Assembly (NCBI GenBank): GCA_024195585.1
Contig: SWBL01000061.1
Location: 62,001 to 126,000 of the forward strand
Reading direction: 5' to 3'
Source: Aureobasidium sp. EXF-3400
Taxonomy: Eukaryota > Ascomycota > Dothideomycetes > Dothideales > Saccotheciaceae
DNA length: 64,000 nt
A program made the position numbers and the translations under genes. The notes under the pieces were generated by a model, which was not told the DNA's origin, made no database searches, and saw nothing but the letters and a program-made list of their open reading frames with translations. The number at the start of each line of letters is the position of its first letter. Positions within the stretch are counted from its first letter, which is position 1. Below are positions 31,779 through 43,146 of this stretch, piece after piece.

Positions 31779-33004
31779 AGTGTCAGCATGAGCAACAATT
31801 CTATATGCCGTGTCGAGTATGAAGCAAAGAAAGAGATTTCGTGACGAGTGAAATCTGAGTTGTGAAAGAAGGTGTTGGTTCGTGCTAAGATCAGGATTGT
31901 GAAGAGAGTGGAAGGAGCAACAAACAAACACACCGCTCGACAGGTAATTTAATGACCTTCTCAAGTTATCAAATGCGCAACAAATGGACATTTAATGTCA
32001 CCAATGAGGTTCTTCTCTTTCTCAATCAGTGTTGCGCAGTAGTTCATCCTCCCGTGTGCTGAAGACAGTCACAGTGTAGCTATAGAAATGCATAATACTT
32101 TTAAGAAGAATGTGGTTTCCACAGAGAAAAGCCCAATACAGGCTATTTCAATGGCCAGCCTTACATTCTGATTGCAACTGTGCATCTTGGTAGCTTGTAA
32201 CAACCCTTGCACCTCGGGATGGAGATGAGGTTAGTTGCCAAAATTGTGACTGTCTTTAGCCCACGGGGAGGATATGTTTTGAGAGCGAACCTCGTGGTGA
32301 GTGACATTAACCTTTTGGTCCAACTTGCTGACTCTCTCTGGCATCACCTTGCATTTAGAGACTATCGTGCATTTTTACAGCCAGATCTGTGACAAGCATG
32401 TGCAGAGGGAGCCAGAAAATATCTTCAAATCTTGTGTACCCTTCTTCAGTGCATCATGATCAAGTACCGTTATCCGAGACCTGAGATCTATTTCAATGCT
32501 GTGTGATAGACGTCTATAATAAGATTGAGTGTAGGTAAGCAGATGAGAGAGTCGTTGAGAGTTAGGGCGATAGATGAAAAGATGTGTTTTGAGTCGATCA
32601 TGTAGTCCGATGACTCTTCTCTGCCCGGACAAGTCACGCGATAGCACCAAATATTGCAGACAATTTCTTACTGGAAAGACTGGATGGAAACAAGTTGATA
32701 GTCTTCAAAGATTTTCTGATGTAAGATGTATTTTGATTGAGTATTTACATATGTGTTTGTTCTCTTATCTTCTAACTTATCAGAAAGGAGTGTACAGCTA
32801 TCTCGCCAGTTGCGTACAAAAGGTATGAATTAACCTAGCCAGAGATCGTTAAGGTAAAAAGGTCATCATGATATCATGTCCTCCACAGTCCTTCGAGCAT
32901 GGAGGGGATCAAAAAGGTGTAAGAAGAAAGAAAATAAAAAGGTGTTACACAAGAAGTGAAGGAGAAAGGAAAGAGGAAGGGACTAGAGCAGGGTTATTCA
33001 GCAT
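31779..33004. other. intergenic, 1.2 kb, AT-rich
   Basis: Promoter of the SET-like gene and 3' flank of the wall protein. AT-richer than its surroundings. Nothing coding or structural recognised. Confidence 0.4.
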
Positions 33005-35200
33005 CTAGAAGAAGAAAATGGCTGCCATAGCCGCGACGGCAGCCATGAAGCTAGCGTTGGTCTTGCTGGCGGCACCGGTGTACTGAGCAGGTGTCGAGAT
33101 GGTAGCAGAGGCGACAGAGCCACTGGTGCTGCTAGGAGCGTTGATGTGAATAGAACTGCTCAATATAGAGTGGACGGAAGAGGCAGCGGAACCAGAGCTT
33201 GCGGGGGCAACGGGAGCAGATGAAGGGCCAGGAGCCTGAATCTGACCATCGCTGATCTGGGTGACAACGTTGCCAGTGGGCTTGGCAGACGAGCTGGCAG
33301 CGGGAGTGGTAGCAGGGGCAGATTCGATGGGTGATGAAACAGGCTGGCTCTGAGCGGGAGCAGACTCGACAGGCTTAGTGCTCTGAGCGGGAGCAGACTC
33401 GACAGGCTTAGTGCTCTGAGCGGGAGCAGACTCGACAGGCTTAGTGCTCTGAACAGGGGCAGACTGGACGGGGCTCGACTGGGCGGGAGCGGCAGGCGAG
33501 GATGCGGCCTCGCTTGACTGAGCGGGAGCAACAGGCGAAGATGCGGGCTGGCTCGACTGAACAACGGGAGCGGCAGGCGAAGATGCGGCCTCGCTTGACT
33601 GAGCGGGAGCAACAGGCGAAGATGCGGGCTGAGACTCAGCTGGTGCAGAAGGAGCAATAGTGCTGACGATCGAGGTTGTCAAGAAGACAGAAGTCGAGCC
33701 GTGCTCATCGGTGGTGGTGTAGGGGCAGGTAGTGGTGTACTGAGTGACAGGCACGATAACAGTAACCTTACCGGAAGAGCCAGGGGCAGAGTTCGTGACA
33801 GGCGACACGGGAGAAGAAGCAGGTGTCGAGACGACAACAACAGGGTACGAGCTGGTAACAACCTGGCTACCCGAGGCACATTCCTTGCAAGAAACGGTGA
33901 GCTCAGTGGTGCTGTACTTGGTGATTGTTGTAGGCTTGGGGGCTTCGGGAGCAGAAGTAGCAGGAATCTGGACTGAGCCGGTCTTTGAAACTTTGATGAC
34001 CGAAGTTGCGGTCGAGACGGTCATGTAAGTTGTGGTCTTGGTGACACCGCCGGTGACATAAGAGCTGACAGCAGGGCAGGTAGTAAGATAAGTCGTTGTG
34101 ACGTCGGTGACGTACTTGGTAGTTCCATTGCTGTAAACAGGAACAGTGGGAATGACATGACCTTGGGTAGATGCAGTAATGGTAGCGTAGCTAGTGTAAG
34201 TGGTTGTGATGACTGAAGGAGTGGTCAATGTGGTTTTGGAGCCGCCGGTCGAGATGACTTCACCAGAAGAGCAGGTCGTAATTGTTGTGATTACAACGTC
34301 GGTGATGGTCTTGGTCTTCTGAGAAGGTGCAGGAACGGGAACCCAGCCAGATGGGACGATACCAGAAGGACCAGCATGACCCTGAGTAGTTGCGTTCCAA
34401 ATAGGGTAGGGAGCAACGGGAGTGCTCTGCGAGGGCTGTTGAGTCTTGGAGCAGCCTCCCTTGCAGGAAGTGAGGGTCTGAGTCAGAGTGGTGGTATAGG
34501 TCTGAGTCAAGGTCTTGCCAGCGCTAACAGTGGTTTCTGTGATTGGGCAGACGGTCGTTGTTGTGTACACTTCCTCAGTCTTGGTCACGTCAGGGACAGT
34601 TGTAGGCTTCTGACAACCACCCTTGCAGCTGGTCACAACAAAAGTACTGGTCGTGGTGTAGGTAAATGTGTGGCCCTGCTTGGTAGTGGTAATTGGGCAC
34701 AGCGAAGTAGTTGTGTAGTAGACTGTTTCGGTAGATGTAACGTTCTCAGAAGGTTTGGTGGAGGAAGGAACCCAGGTCGAAGAAGGAGCCTCGGTGGGCT
34801 TGTGGCAGCCACCCTTGCACGAGGTGACGGTCAGTGTGCTAGTTGTGGTGAAAACCGAAGTGTGGCCATTGATGACAGTGGTTGCGGGACAAACTGTCGT
34901 GGTAACATATGTGACAAGGGTAGAGGTAGCGTTAGGCCCAACCGAAGAAGAGGGAGCCCAAGAGCTGTGCTCTGGGGCCCAGCCGGTAGGCTTGACCCAG
35001 ACAGGAGAGCTCGAATCAGAACTCCAGCCGGTAGGCTTGACCCAGACAGAAGAGCTCGAATCAGAACTCCAGCCGGTAGGCTTGATGGCCGAGGAAGATG
35101 AAGACGAGGAAGCAGACGAAGAGGAGTGAGTCCAGGTCTCGTTCCAGTTTGAGGCAGACGCAAGACCAACAAGGCCTGCGAGAATTGAGAAAGACTTCAT
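33005..35200 (-). CDS. large Ser/Thr-rich GPI-type cell-wall protein with repeats
   Basis: Intron-free, 731 residues. Signal peptide (KSFSILAGLVGLASASN) and C-terminal GPI-type tail (small residues, then FMAAVAAMAAIFFF). After the signal come three KPTGW repeats (SVWVKPTGWSSDSSS). Residues ~95-260 hold three Cys modules of about 45-55 residues: C-P-x-T-x, then a TTTST strand, then TSCKGGC (CKGGCHKPT, CKGGCQKPT, CKGGCSKT). Further TTxYxTxxxC repeats follow. The distal third is a Pro/Ser/Ala stalk with ESAPAQSTKPV (11 residues, three identical copies) and AQSSEAASSPAAP repeats. It is probably cross-linked to wall glucan and heavily O-mannosylated; a structural or adhesin role is inferred. Confidence 0.82.
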   Translation of the reverse strand: MKSFSILAGLVGLASASNWNETWTHSSSSASSSSSSSAIKPTGWSSDSSSSVWVKPTGWSSDSSSPVWVKPTGWAPEHSSWAPSSSVGPNATSTLVTYVTTTVCPATTVINGHTSVFTTTSTLTVTSCKGGCHKPTEAPSSTWVPSSTKPSENVTSTETVYYTTTSLCPITTTKQGHTFTYTTTSTFVVTSCKGGCQKPTTVPDVTKTEEVYTTTTVCPITETTVSAGKTLTQTYTTTLTQTLTSCKGGCSKTQQPSQSTPVAPYPIWNATTQGHAGPSGIVPSGWVPVPAPSQKTKTITDVVITTITTCSSGEVISTGGSKTTLTTPSVITTTYTSYATITASTQGHVIPTVPVYSNGTTKYVTDVTTTYLTTCPAVSSYVTGGVTKTTTYMTVSTATSVIKVSKTGSVQIPATSAPEAPKPTTITKYSTTELTVSCKECASGSQVVTSSYPVVVVSTPASSPVSPVTNSAPGSSGKVTVIVPVTQYTTTCPYTTTDEHGSTSVFLTTSIVSTIAPSAPAESQPASSPVAPAQSSEAASSPAAPVVQSSQPASSPVAPAQSSEAASSPAAPAQSSPVQSAPVQSTKPVESAPAQSTKPVESAPAQSTKPVESAPAQSQPVSSPIESAPATTPAASSSAKPTGNVVTQISDGQIQAPGPSSAPVAPASSGSAASSVHSILSSSIHINAPSSTSGSVASATISTPAQYTGAASKTNASFMAAVAAMAAIFFF
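33351..33449. repeat. 33-bp perfect tandem repeat, three copies
   Basis: Three identical 33-bp units at 33351-33383, 33384-33416 and 33417-33449, coding 11 residues (ESAPAQSTKPV), with a degenerate fourth unit after them. In frame inside the wall-protein gene, so copy number can change without breaking the frame. Confidence 0.9.
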
Positions 35201-37456
35201 TCTTTTACAGATATTTGAGTCGATATCAATTGGTTATGTCTTTTGATGTGTAAACGAAAGTATCCAAGAGAGACCGTAGCGAGAGAGTCTCTAGAGGGAG
35301 GATCAGTAAAAGCGATTGGAATGGTAGAACATTTTGGAGGGAGAGGAAGGGACAATTAATATATCTCACCTTCCCCAGTATGTTGACTGCACGAACTCGA
35401 GATGCCCCATCCTTCATGTCTGGTACTCTACCAATTGACGTGATTTAGAGTACGCCACTGATGAGGATCAGCCGGCGCCAGCACTAGTAGATCGAGTGCA
35501 TGTTGACTTGCTGGCAGGCGCATGGTTGGTACGAGGTAAGCGGAGCAGCCGAGTACCTTGAGCTTGGCAGAGATGAGTTTTTTTCGTATCGGAGTCGATA
35601 GCTCGAAGGTTCGTCGTCTAAGGACCGACCCACGCCATGACTAGAGGGAACGAGAGATCCACATGCATGCATGGCAAGCGTACCCCAGTCAACCAAGCTC
35701 CCAGCTGCAGGTCAGCTTGTGCAGAATACCACTGTACGCTGCATGCAGAGCTGAAGTCTGGTAGAAGGTTTCTGTATCTGTTCCTTGCCCTTCGATCGGG
35801 TTCCTGCTGATGCATTGAGCTTCACGACATGACGTTGTGCATGCTGGAGCACTCTCAGACAAGGCGTTTTCGTATGCTCGTTGACTGAACGTTCTGGCTT
35901 CGACGAGACCCAACGGTGGGATGATACGCGCGATGGGCTTCCATAACCCGAGACAATGAACCTGCAGTAGCGTGCCAGTCAGCAGCAAGACGAACAGAAG
36001 CCAGAAGCAGAAAATAGAAATGGCATCACGTCGATCTTGTGGGGAGGAAAGGGCCGTCCACAACCGAGACAGCACTTGCAGCCACAAACGAACTACTCAA
36101 CTTTAACCTGGTCGTGTCTGCCCACCGACAAGAGGCTCCAGGTGCGCCATGTCTCTTTTGCCCTGCAACACAAAACCTTGCTTGTGTTGAAGGATTTTGG
36201 ATACGCATCATTGTACCTCGAGCCCTCAACAAAGGCTTGGGAATATCGTATCTCCACCAGGTGCTCTTCGCGGTTATCGAATCGCTGCATCGCTTCACGA
36301 GCTCGAGGACTTCGTGGCTTCTCCACACGAGCTGCTTGATCAGATGGGTTCTTGGATAAGTTATATCACATGGTCACACTGTGCGGGAGGGATACTATTG
36401 TTATACAGCGCTGTATCGTGTATACGAGGAACAAGCAGATGTCACACCCACCACCACTCTTGCCTGGTTGGTGAGGTCGCATCGACCAGGTCACCCTTCG
36501 CTTGATGCTGGATGCATGTGATGTGTCGTGCTTTACGAAACTGCGACGAGGTGACCATGCAAAGGATTCAAGCCACCGACGCCATGAGCTCGCCTTGCGA
36601 GCACGAGCAATTGGCAACCGCCATTCTTCTCTGAATCGTTGCCGCTATCCGCACAGTGAGGTCTATGCTTGCAACCTCACAAAATCTCACTGGTGGTCAC
36701 GACGAGTAGAGTTTCTGGACTTTTGCCCTTTTTTGACAAAGAGTGGAGCAGGGCACGCTCTGTTCAGTGTTCACGCTTTTGAGAGTTTGGTTCGCATGGT
36801 AAATGCAATTATATCAGCCAATCACGAACAAGAAGAGGTTGCGGGTTTCCCTCGGGCAGCGCTTTTCTGACTTTTGTTCTTTCCGGCCCAGCTCTCTACC
36901 CTCAGAAGCTGGTTCCTCACGCCATCCAGTGGGAGGCTGCCTGGCTCGCAAAGTTGTAGCAAAAATGGCAGTACGTATGCAGGTACACGACAAGGTTCCG
37001 CTTGTCACAAGAGCACAAAAACAAAACATGGTAGCTTACAGCCAAGCATATACGAGCAACTGGTTTATTTTTTGTTGAGAGCTCGCGATGATTTTTTGTG
37101 GTGTTGGTGTTTGGCGAAGCTCACCCATCTATACAATTACTCATGATATGCACTCCACGAAAGCTAACGCAACCTGCATGGCCAGATCAACGCCCAAACT
37201 AGTATGTTCTTCCGTCCGTCCAAATCTCCCAGCCGACCCACCAAGAGGATAGACTTGAAGAGGAAGGAGGGGGGAGAGGGAAAATGCTCTTGCGAACCCA
37301 AAAAAAAAAAGTTGTGACTGCAAGGTTAGGGACCGCCCTGTTGATCAGCTGTCGTCCTTGTCCATGTTCCCTGCAGGGCAAGAGTGAAAACAAAATTCAA
37401 AAAAAGTAGTTTGTACCTTGCAGAAATTTTTCGTTGCTTTCAGCCGAGCTTGTATT
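35201..37456. other. 2.3 kb intergenic region
   Basis: Between the wall-protein promoter and the end of dml1. A TATATTAA box on the minus strand near 35355 is about 155 bases upstream of the wall-protein ATG. Open frames at 35689-36870 on both strands overlap each other and show no family likeness. An A10 run lies at about 37300-37309. Confidence 0.4.
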
Positions 37457-39370
37457 CTAAGAATCATCGTCGCTGTCGCTGCCGCTCTCCCATCCATCTT
37501 CATATTCCTCGCAGATCCCAACGAGTCCATCGCAAAGTGCTTCGCGTTCGTCAATCCCAATTATTGAGCGAGCGATCCTTTCCACCGCACGGATTCTTTG
37601 CGCGACTGAAGTAGTCGTCGATAGTGTCGCGTGCACAGCGAGCTTCTTAGCAACATTGCCAGATGCAAATATGTGAGGGAAGCTATCGACGACAGGGAAA
37701 AGCAATGCAGATTGGTGACTGTAAATCGATTTAATCAGCATCAAAACTCGTGTTCTGCCGCGATGTCGCGACATCCCAATCTCGATATGTTTCAAACTCA
37801 CCTTTCAATTCTAGGACCATGACCAAAGCGATCGCGGGAAGCGAGGTTCGTGTCTTCGATCTCGAGACTTGACCTCCATTTGCCGCGCAAGCTTTGTAAT
37901 TGACTGAATACGTGGGTTCGGCGGTTGTGGTGTCCGCGTTCGCCAGTCAGGTTGGCAATCTTTGGTTGCATGTCTATGTCAAGGTCCTTGCTTTCTGAAT
38001 CGTCATGGTCAGAGGTTCCGTTGGTGTAACCATTCATTCTGCTGTCGTGTTGTGCTGTGTGGCCATCTGCTTCGCCCTCGAGCTCGGCCGGGTCTTTGAC
38101 GCTCATGTTAAGTTGGGCGATCCTGCGATTGCCATCGTTGCTCAACAATGTTTCAATATCAGCAAAAGACGAGCGTCCTTGCTGGCCGGAACGCAGTCTA
38201 GTTGGTAAAGTCATACTTTCCATAGCTAGAAGCTGCAGTGCGGAGGTATGCCATTTGGATGCTGCATTCAAATTGATGTATGGCGGTAGCACATCCGGCA
38301 ACGTGGTGAGCGGAATGTACATGCTCGCCTGACTCGAGATCTGGTAAATTGACTGTGCGACGTTGGCAACCTGTAAGATTTGCTTGTCCTGTATCGTGCA
38401 CGCATGGCATTAGCCCATGTATCAAGATTCTCGTGCATGTGCATACTGACCCTTGGCTTGCGTCCACCCTGCTCAAGTCCCCATACCCAAGCACTTGTCT
38501 TGCCCAGTTCGTCTCTCATTCTTTCCAGATACTTGGCTGTGAAGCCGCCCCAGGCATCATCAGCAGAGGTAACCATCTGAATTGCTTGCAGTTGATCACA
38601 CTCTTCCAAGAATGGGCGCAGGTCTCTGTCCAGAAGGTCATGTTCCTTGTCGAGACTGTCGAACAAGTCTTCTCCAGTAGCCCATTTCTCAAAAGGCATG
38701 AGAGCAGAGTTTAGCTCATACTCCTGCAATTGAACGATAGATTTGGGATGATAGAACACCCTATTGTAATCGGACCAGTAGCGAACAGTGTCTGGCGACA
38801 AGGCGGGTGGCTCGAGTCCCTGATCCAGATGCTGCTGATATGCACTTTGCTGGATCTGTTCTGTTTGAATCACATTCGTATTTCCTGCCCTGAGAATTTG
38901 GTAAGCCATCTTCAGCATACATAGTCGAAATATATATGAGACATACCACATCTGCTGTGCAACCGCAGTAGGATCATCTACCGCACCATAAAGTGCATTA
39001 TCCCTCCTCAACGTACCGAAGGCACCTTTGAGGTCATAAATCAATGCGCGAGGCGTGAACGTTTCTGTACCATCTTCCGAGTTTCCGGGTCGAAAGTGGA
39101 TGTCATGGTCTACCGGAGATTCTTCTTCGTCGCCATACGTAAAATATGTTTCCTGGGCGTGGATCAGTCAACTTATCCTAGTGAGGCCTGAACCTCTACC
39201 CTGCCGCAGACATCGGTTCTGCACAACCTAGATTTTTGTCTTCGTGCATGACTGCATATTGGAGGGGCTGGGAGCGTTGCGGGAACAAGAAGGCTTACCT
39301 GCGCATTCCAAAAGTGCGTACCAACATGATTGGCCTGTTGGCCAAACTGCAGTGTAATCACTTCATGCAT
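37457..39370 (-). CDS. dml1: DML1/Misato tubulin-like protein
   Basis: Cytoplasmic/mitochondrial tubulin-related protein needed for mitochondrial DNA inheritance. Five exons: 39370-39299, 39152-38947, 38889-38451, 38388-37802 and 37718-37457; phases agree and give 521 residues. The N-terminus [20 protein letters not shown] is the DML1 signature. [21 protein letters not shown] and [16 protein letters not shown] segments follow. The Misato segment-II tubulin-like core (residues ~20-190) keeps the GTEDxF region ([20 protein letters not shown]) but not the tubulin GGGTGSG loop. The 57-nt intron at 38890-38946 is in frame; its removal joins QQMW to AGNTN. The 146-nt first intron is the longest in the gene. 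The C-terminus is acidic (SGSDSDDDS). Confidence 0.9.
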
Positions 39371-39625
39371 CTTGAAACTAGAAATCAATGATGCTGTCGA
39401 GAGAATCGACTTGCGGTAAAAATGCGAAGCAAGATTAGGATGTGAGGCGAGAGCTTCTACCAAACGCGGAGGTGGACAGAAGGGGAAAAAATAAATAAAG
39501 AAGAAAAAATCAACCACATAAGCTGGATAATTCAATACAGATTCTTAGGATTTTCATTATTCATTGACGCTATAAGAGTAATTCAGGCTCTACGGATTAT
39601 AATGCGAGCAGCTAAAAATGACCTT

Positions 39626-40788
39626 CTAACCCATGAGCTGCAGAGGTGTTGTTGGTGGCCAGCGAGTTTGTGAGAAACTCAAGCATCTCTTGATGGACTG
39701 CAAGAATTTCCGAGTGATTTCGTCGCTCATGATATGTGCGGCATCCTTGTCGTTCGCATGTAGCTTCTCGCGTGCGGATCTCTCGTGGATACCGACCATG
39801 GTGACACCAATAGGCCATGCACTGTCATGTTGTTAGCATCATGAGAGGCAAGGGTTCGTGAGGAGTCGACTTACGCTTTACCGATACTCAGACGGAGGTA
39901 AGCATCGTTGGCATCAACATAGCGTCTCTCCTGGCAGGCTCGAACAATCTCAACAATGGGACCCAGTATTCCTTCCTCGACCTCTCCCTTCTCCAATTTT
40001 CGATACAGTGGCACCATACTGTCGCGAGCCTGAACCATAGCACTGTAAGCAGCTTTACCGCTACTGCTCGTCTTGACAGCCTCATCCCGGAGCGACAGCG
40101 AGACTTGCCATTCTGACAAAACCAGAGTAAAGTAGGAGGCGAGCTGGCGATAGAGGAATGTGCGACCCTCAGTATCCTTGGGCACAACGTCGGAGACCTT
40201 CATGTCGGCTTCAGGTACAGGCTCAAGGGTAGTGGGTATGGGGCCAGGGTACATGATTGCCTTCGGCTTGCCGGAAGCGTCCAGTCCAGCAAGCTTCCTG
40301 TATCGTCGCAGTTGGCCAGTATGTGTCTCTCCAAACAAGCGCGCAGGCTCGTTCATGTCCCTCAACTTTTGCACGAGCTCCTCCGGCGGGATATCGTTCT
40401 CAGGCACCGGTGTGGCATCACCACTCTCAATAGCCTTCTCCTTCAGTGGTAGATCTGGCAAGCCCAGCCTCTTTCGGCGGGCCCTCTCTTCTCGTTCCTC
40501 TTCTTCCTCTCTCAATCTTCTACTCTCTTCAGCCAGTCTCTTTCGCTTCTCCTCTCTCGCTCTGTTCTTCTCTGCCTCGTCTTCTTCAAATTTGCGCTTC
40601 TTCTCGAGCCTAGCGATTCGCGCATCTTCTATTGCTTTCTGTTCGGCGGCGTAGTCGGCTTGTCGTTGTGCTTCGACGTCGGCGCGTTTGATGTACTTGG
40701 ATGGCTTCGCTTCTTCTGGCGTCTGGGACTTGGGCGTGGGTTTGGCTTTGGCGATCTGCGCCGACATGAGAGATGCGAAATCCATCAT
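39626..40788 (-). CDS. prp18: pre-mRNA-splicing factor 18 (Prp18)
   Basis: Second-step splicing factor of the U5/Slu7 complex. Exons 40788-39875 and 39821-39626, with a 53-nt phase-2 intron (GTAAGT..GACAG, GCTAAC branch), give 369 residues. The N-terminus is a long charged coiled coil (EKKRKFEEDEAEKNRAREEK) after MDFASLMSAQIAKAK. The SFM-like/PRP4-type motif LRDMNEPARLFGETHTGQLRR lies near residue 160. The C-terminal Prp18 domain has the conserved loop SIGKAAWPIGVTMVGIHERS, followed by SAREKLHAND. The short second exon is certain because it completes this loop. Ends 255 bases downstream of the dml1 start, same strand. Confidence 0.93.
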
Positions 40789-41337
40789 GTGAATTAATGC
40801 CGTATGTAAGTAATAGAGTGGAATGCTGTTTCAATGATGGTTTGAGGCGCGACTTGCTCAGTTGCCCTTGTCCTTTGGAAGGAAGGCACATCTTATCGCG
40901 GATCTGCCCGCTGCGGTGATGCACTAGACCTCCGAGAACTGTCATGATTGTGTATGTTCAACAACCTCCCCTGCTGGCCTTCACTCAGTAAAACAGTGAT
41001 CTTTTCAGATATTTGATGTCCACTTTGTTGCAGTCAATGCGTGTAATGGTCATTAGGAGATATCAATTTGGTCTCATAACTGGTGTGGACTTAACCTAGC
41101 ACCATGCATAGATGGGAGAAAGAATGGTGAATCATAGATCGGTCGACGACAATCTGCCGACATTGACAAATAGCCAGTTAAGCAGTGACTTATATGCCAC
41201 GATATGTTGATAAACAGTAATCCATGGATGTAGCTATCGTTGAATGTCTGGAGATGAGATTGATCTCGAATAACAGGGTCGCACCCACGGCAATGTTTAG
41301 ATGGACCACTTCTGTCTAGTTGCATCATCTAAACATA
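40789..41337. other. intergenic, prp18 promoter
   Basis: Upstream of prp18 and downstream of the minus-strand membrane-protein gene. Nothing coding seen. Confidence 0.4.
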
Positions 41338-42786
41338 TCAAACATCCATCTTGGTTGGACCTGCCCCAAGCACCGCAGGCGCCATCCAACCAAGTCCGCC
41401 GAGTACCCACAATGTCAGTGCGATCACCATCTTTCTCAAAGGCGGCTCAGTCGACACGATGGCCACCCTATCCCGATTCCGTCCAGCTAATGCCGCGCCC
41501 AGATCATGACGGTTGTCCCACACTGTCCTTTGTCCAGTCTCGAGGAACGGGTTGAAAGAGCATTTGATGATACCCCACAGGCTGGTCATACTCACCACGA
41601 TCCAGCTCAAAAGAAAGACTAGAGTAAGGATAACGTCACAAGCCATAGCTGCCATTGAAGGGTCATGCCTCAGGAAATCCAGCAGACTGAGCTTCATGAA
41701 GCGGTGATGAACGTCAGACTGGTTGAGATGAAGTCGGTAGGAAGGATGGGCAGGATTGGTGACAACGGTTCTGAAGAATATGAGGTAGGTTGACCAGGCA
41801 TGTACCAACAAAGACAAGAAGCCTGTTGTAGCAAAAACCTTAGTCTGCGCTTCCGAGATGCTGATGAGTCGGCGATGATGATTGTTCACCTTGGGTATGA
41901 TCCATGAGATGAGTGGAAGCATTGCCGGAAGGATAGAGGTGAACAACAACGATCTTTGGAACAACGGACTGTTGAGAGTGGCCATCATTAACCACGCGAA
42001 GACGTGATGGGCTAGTGACACGACTCCAACAATGAGGTGTAGCCATTCGATGTCAAACCAGCTGGTACCTCTTGATGGAGGCGTGAGAAGTATGAACACG
42101 AACAACAAGCAATGCGCACAGCTAAGGCTCGTCATTGCTACCCAGACAAATGCAAGCATGGTAATCGTCTTCAAACGACGAACGTGAGCTTTTCAGGAAT
42201 GCGAATTAGTCAGGCTTCTACGAAAGACGCAGGTGTGATCCGACTTACACTGAGTCAGAAGGAAGAAGGCGAAGTTGATCAAGCCACCAAAGTATTGCTG
42301 CGACCACCACAGAAAGTACCCCCACTCTGGCTTGGGAGTAGCAGCTTCGCCAGCCCAAGATCGAAGATGCATCATCTGGAACATCTGCGGCATACGATCC
42401 AAATGTTCCCTGTAGCAGCGTCAATACGACAAAGACGTGAAAACTGGGTGCTGTGAAAGAACCAACTCGTAGAACCAAGGATATTGCGAATGAGGCACAT
42501 CTCTCATGTCACGCAGACCGGGCTTATGAATATCGGTGAAATACTCATCCTGATAGTACATGACAAGAATAGCAGAGAAGATAGCAGCAATCATGTATGC
42601 GGCAGCGAAGATTCTTCGGGATGTTTGAGGATCTGTTGTGATACGGGCGAAGCTGTCTCGACTCGAATTCTGATGGCGAACCAGGTAGATATCGGCTAGG
42701 ATCAAGACCAGACAAGTTAAAAAGCCTGCCGGACTCCAATTGCCGGGGCGAACCACGCGCTGGATGTAGTCTTCTGGGCGCGTCAT
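41338..42786 (-). CDS. polytopic membrane protein of unknown function
   Basis: Three exons, 42786-42467, 42409-42249 and 42188-41338, in phases 2 and 1, give 443 residues. About eight or nine hydrophobic helices: LTCLVLILADIYLV, AAAYMIAAIFSAILVMYY, a W-rich helix region WGYFLWWSQQYFGGLINFAF, MLAFVWVAMTSLSCAHCLLF, then pairs around WLHLIVGVVSLAHHVFAWLM, TSILPAMLPLISWI, GFLSLLVHAWSTYLIFF, VILTLVFLLSWIVV and a last helix ALTLWVLGGLGWMAPAV. The first donor (GTTGGT) is weak but keeps both phase and hydrophobic pattern. No signature residues of known transporters or terpene cyclases are recognised. Same-strand neighbour of prp18. Confidence 0.62.
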
Positions 42787-43146
42787 GTTTGACCTGGTGG
42801 TTTTGCAAGATTGACGAGAGAACAGTAGGGAGGAGATTTGATGCTCTTATTGGAGCTCTCAGGGATTGCACGTTCACATTCCATTGTGGTGGATGGAAAC
42901 ATTTGACCTAGCTTTGCACAATACGGCGTAGACAGGCAAGATGATGATGCATTCCTTGCATTGCAGGATGAAAGAGAGGGCGGAGGCAGAAGCTGAGGAT
43001 GGACTTGCCCCGCCAGGGTCTTGACAAGCAAGCTGTCGCGTCGCTGACGAACGCTTGAGAGATGCATGTGATTGATCCCTCAACTGCCATTCTGCACCCA
43101 TGAGAGCTCTCCTGGCCAGACTTCGCCTGAGCGTGCTATAGCAAAC
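42787..43146. other. divergent promoter region
   Basis: Between the membrane-protein gene and the Arf-like gene. Nothing else seen. Confidence 0.4.

Noticed and set aside
35689..36870. Overlapping open frames on both strands, one with a hydrophobic segment (FCFWLLFVLLLTGTLL)
   Set aside because: Several frames are open at once, with no family resemblance, no good start context and no supporting splice structure.
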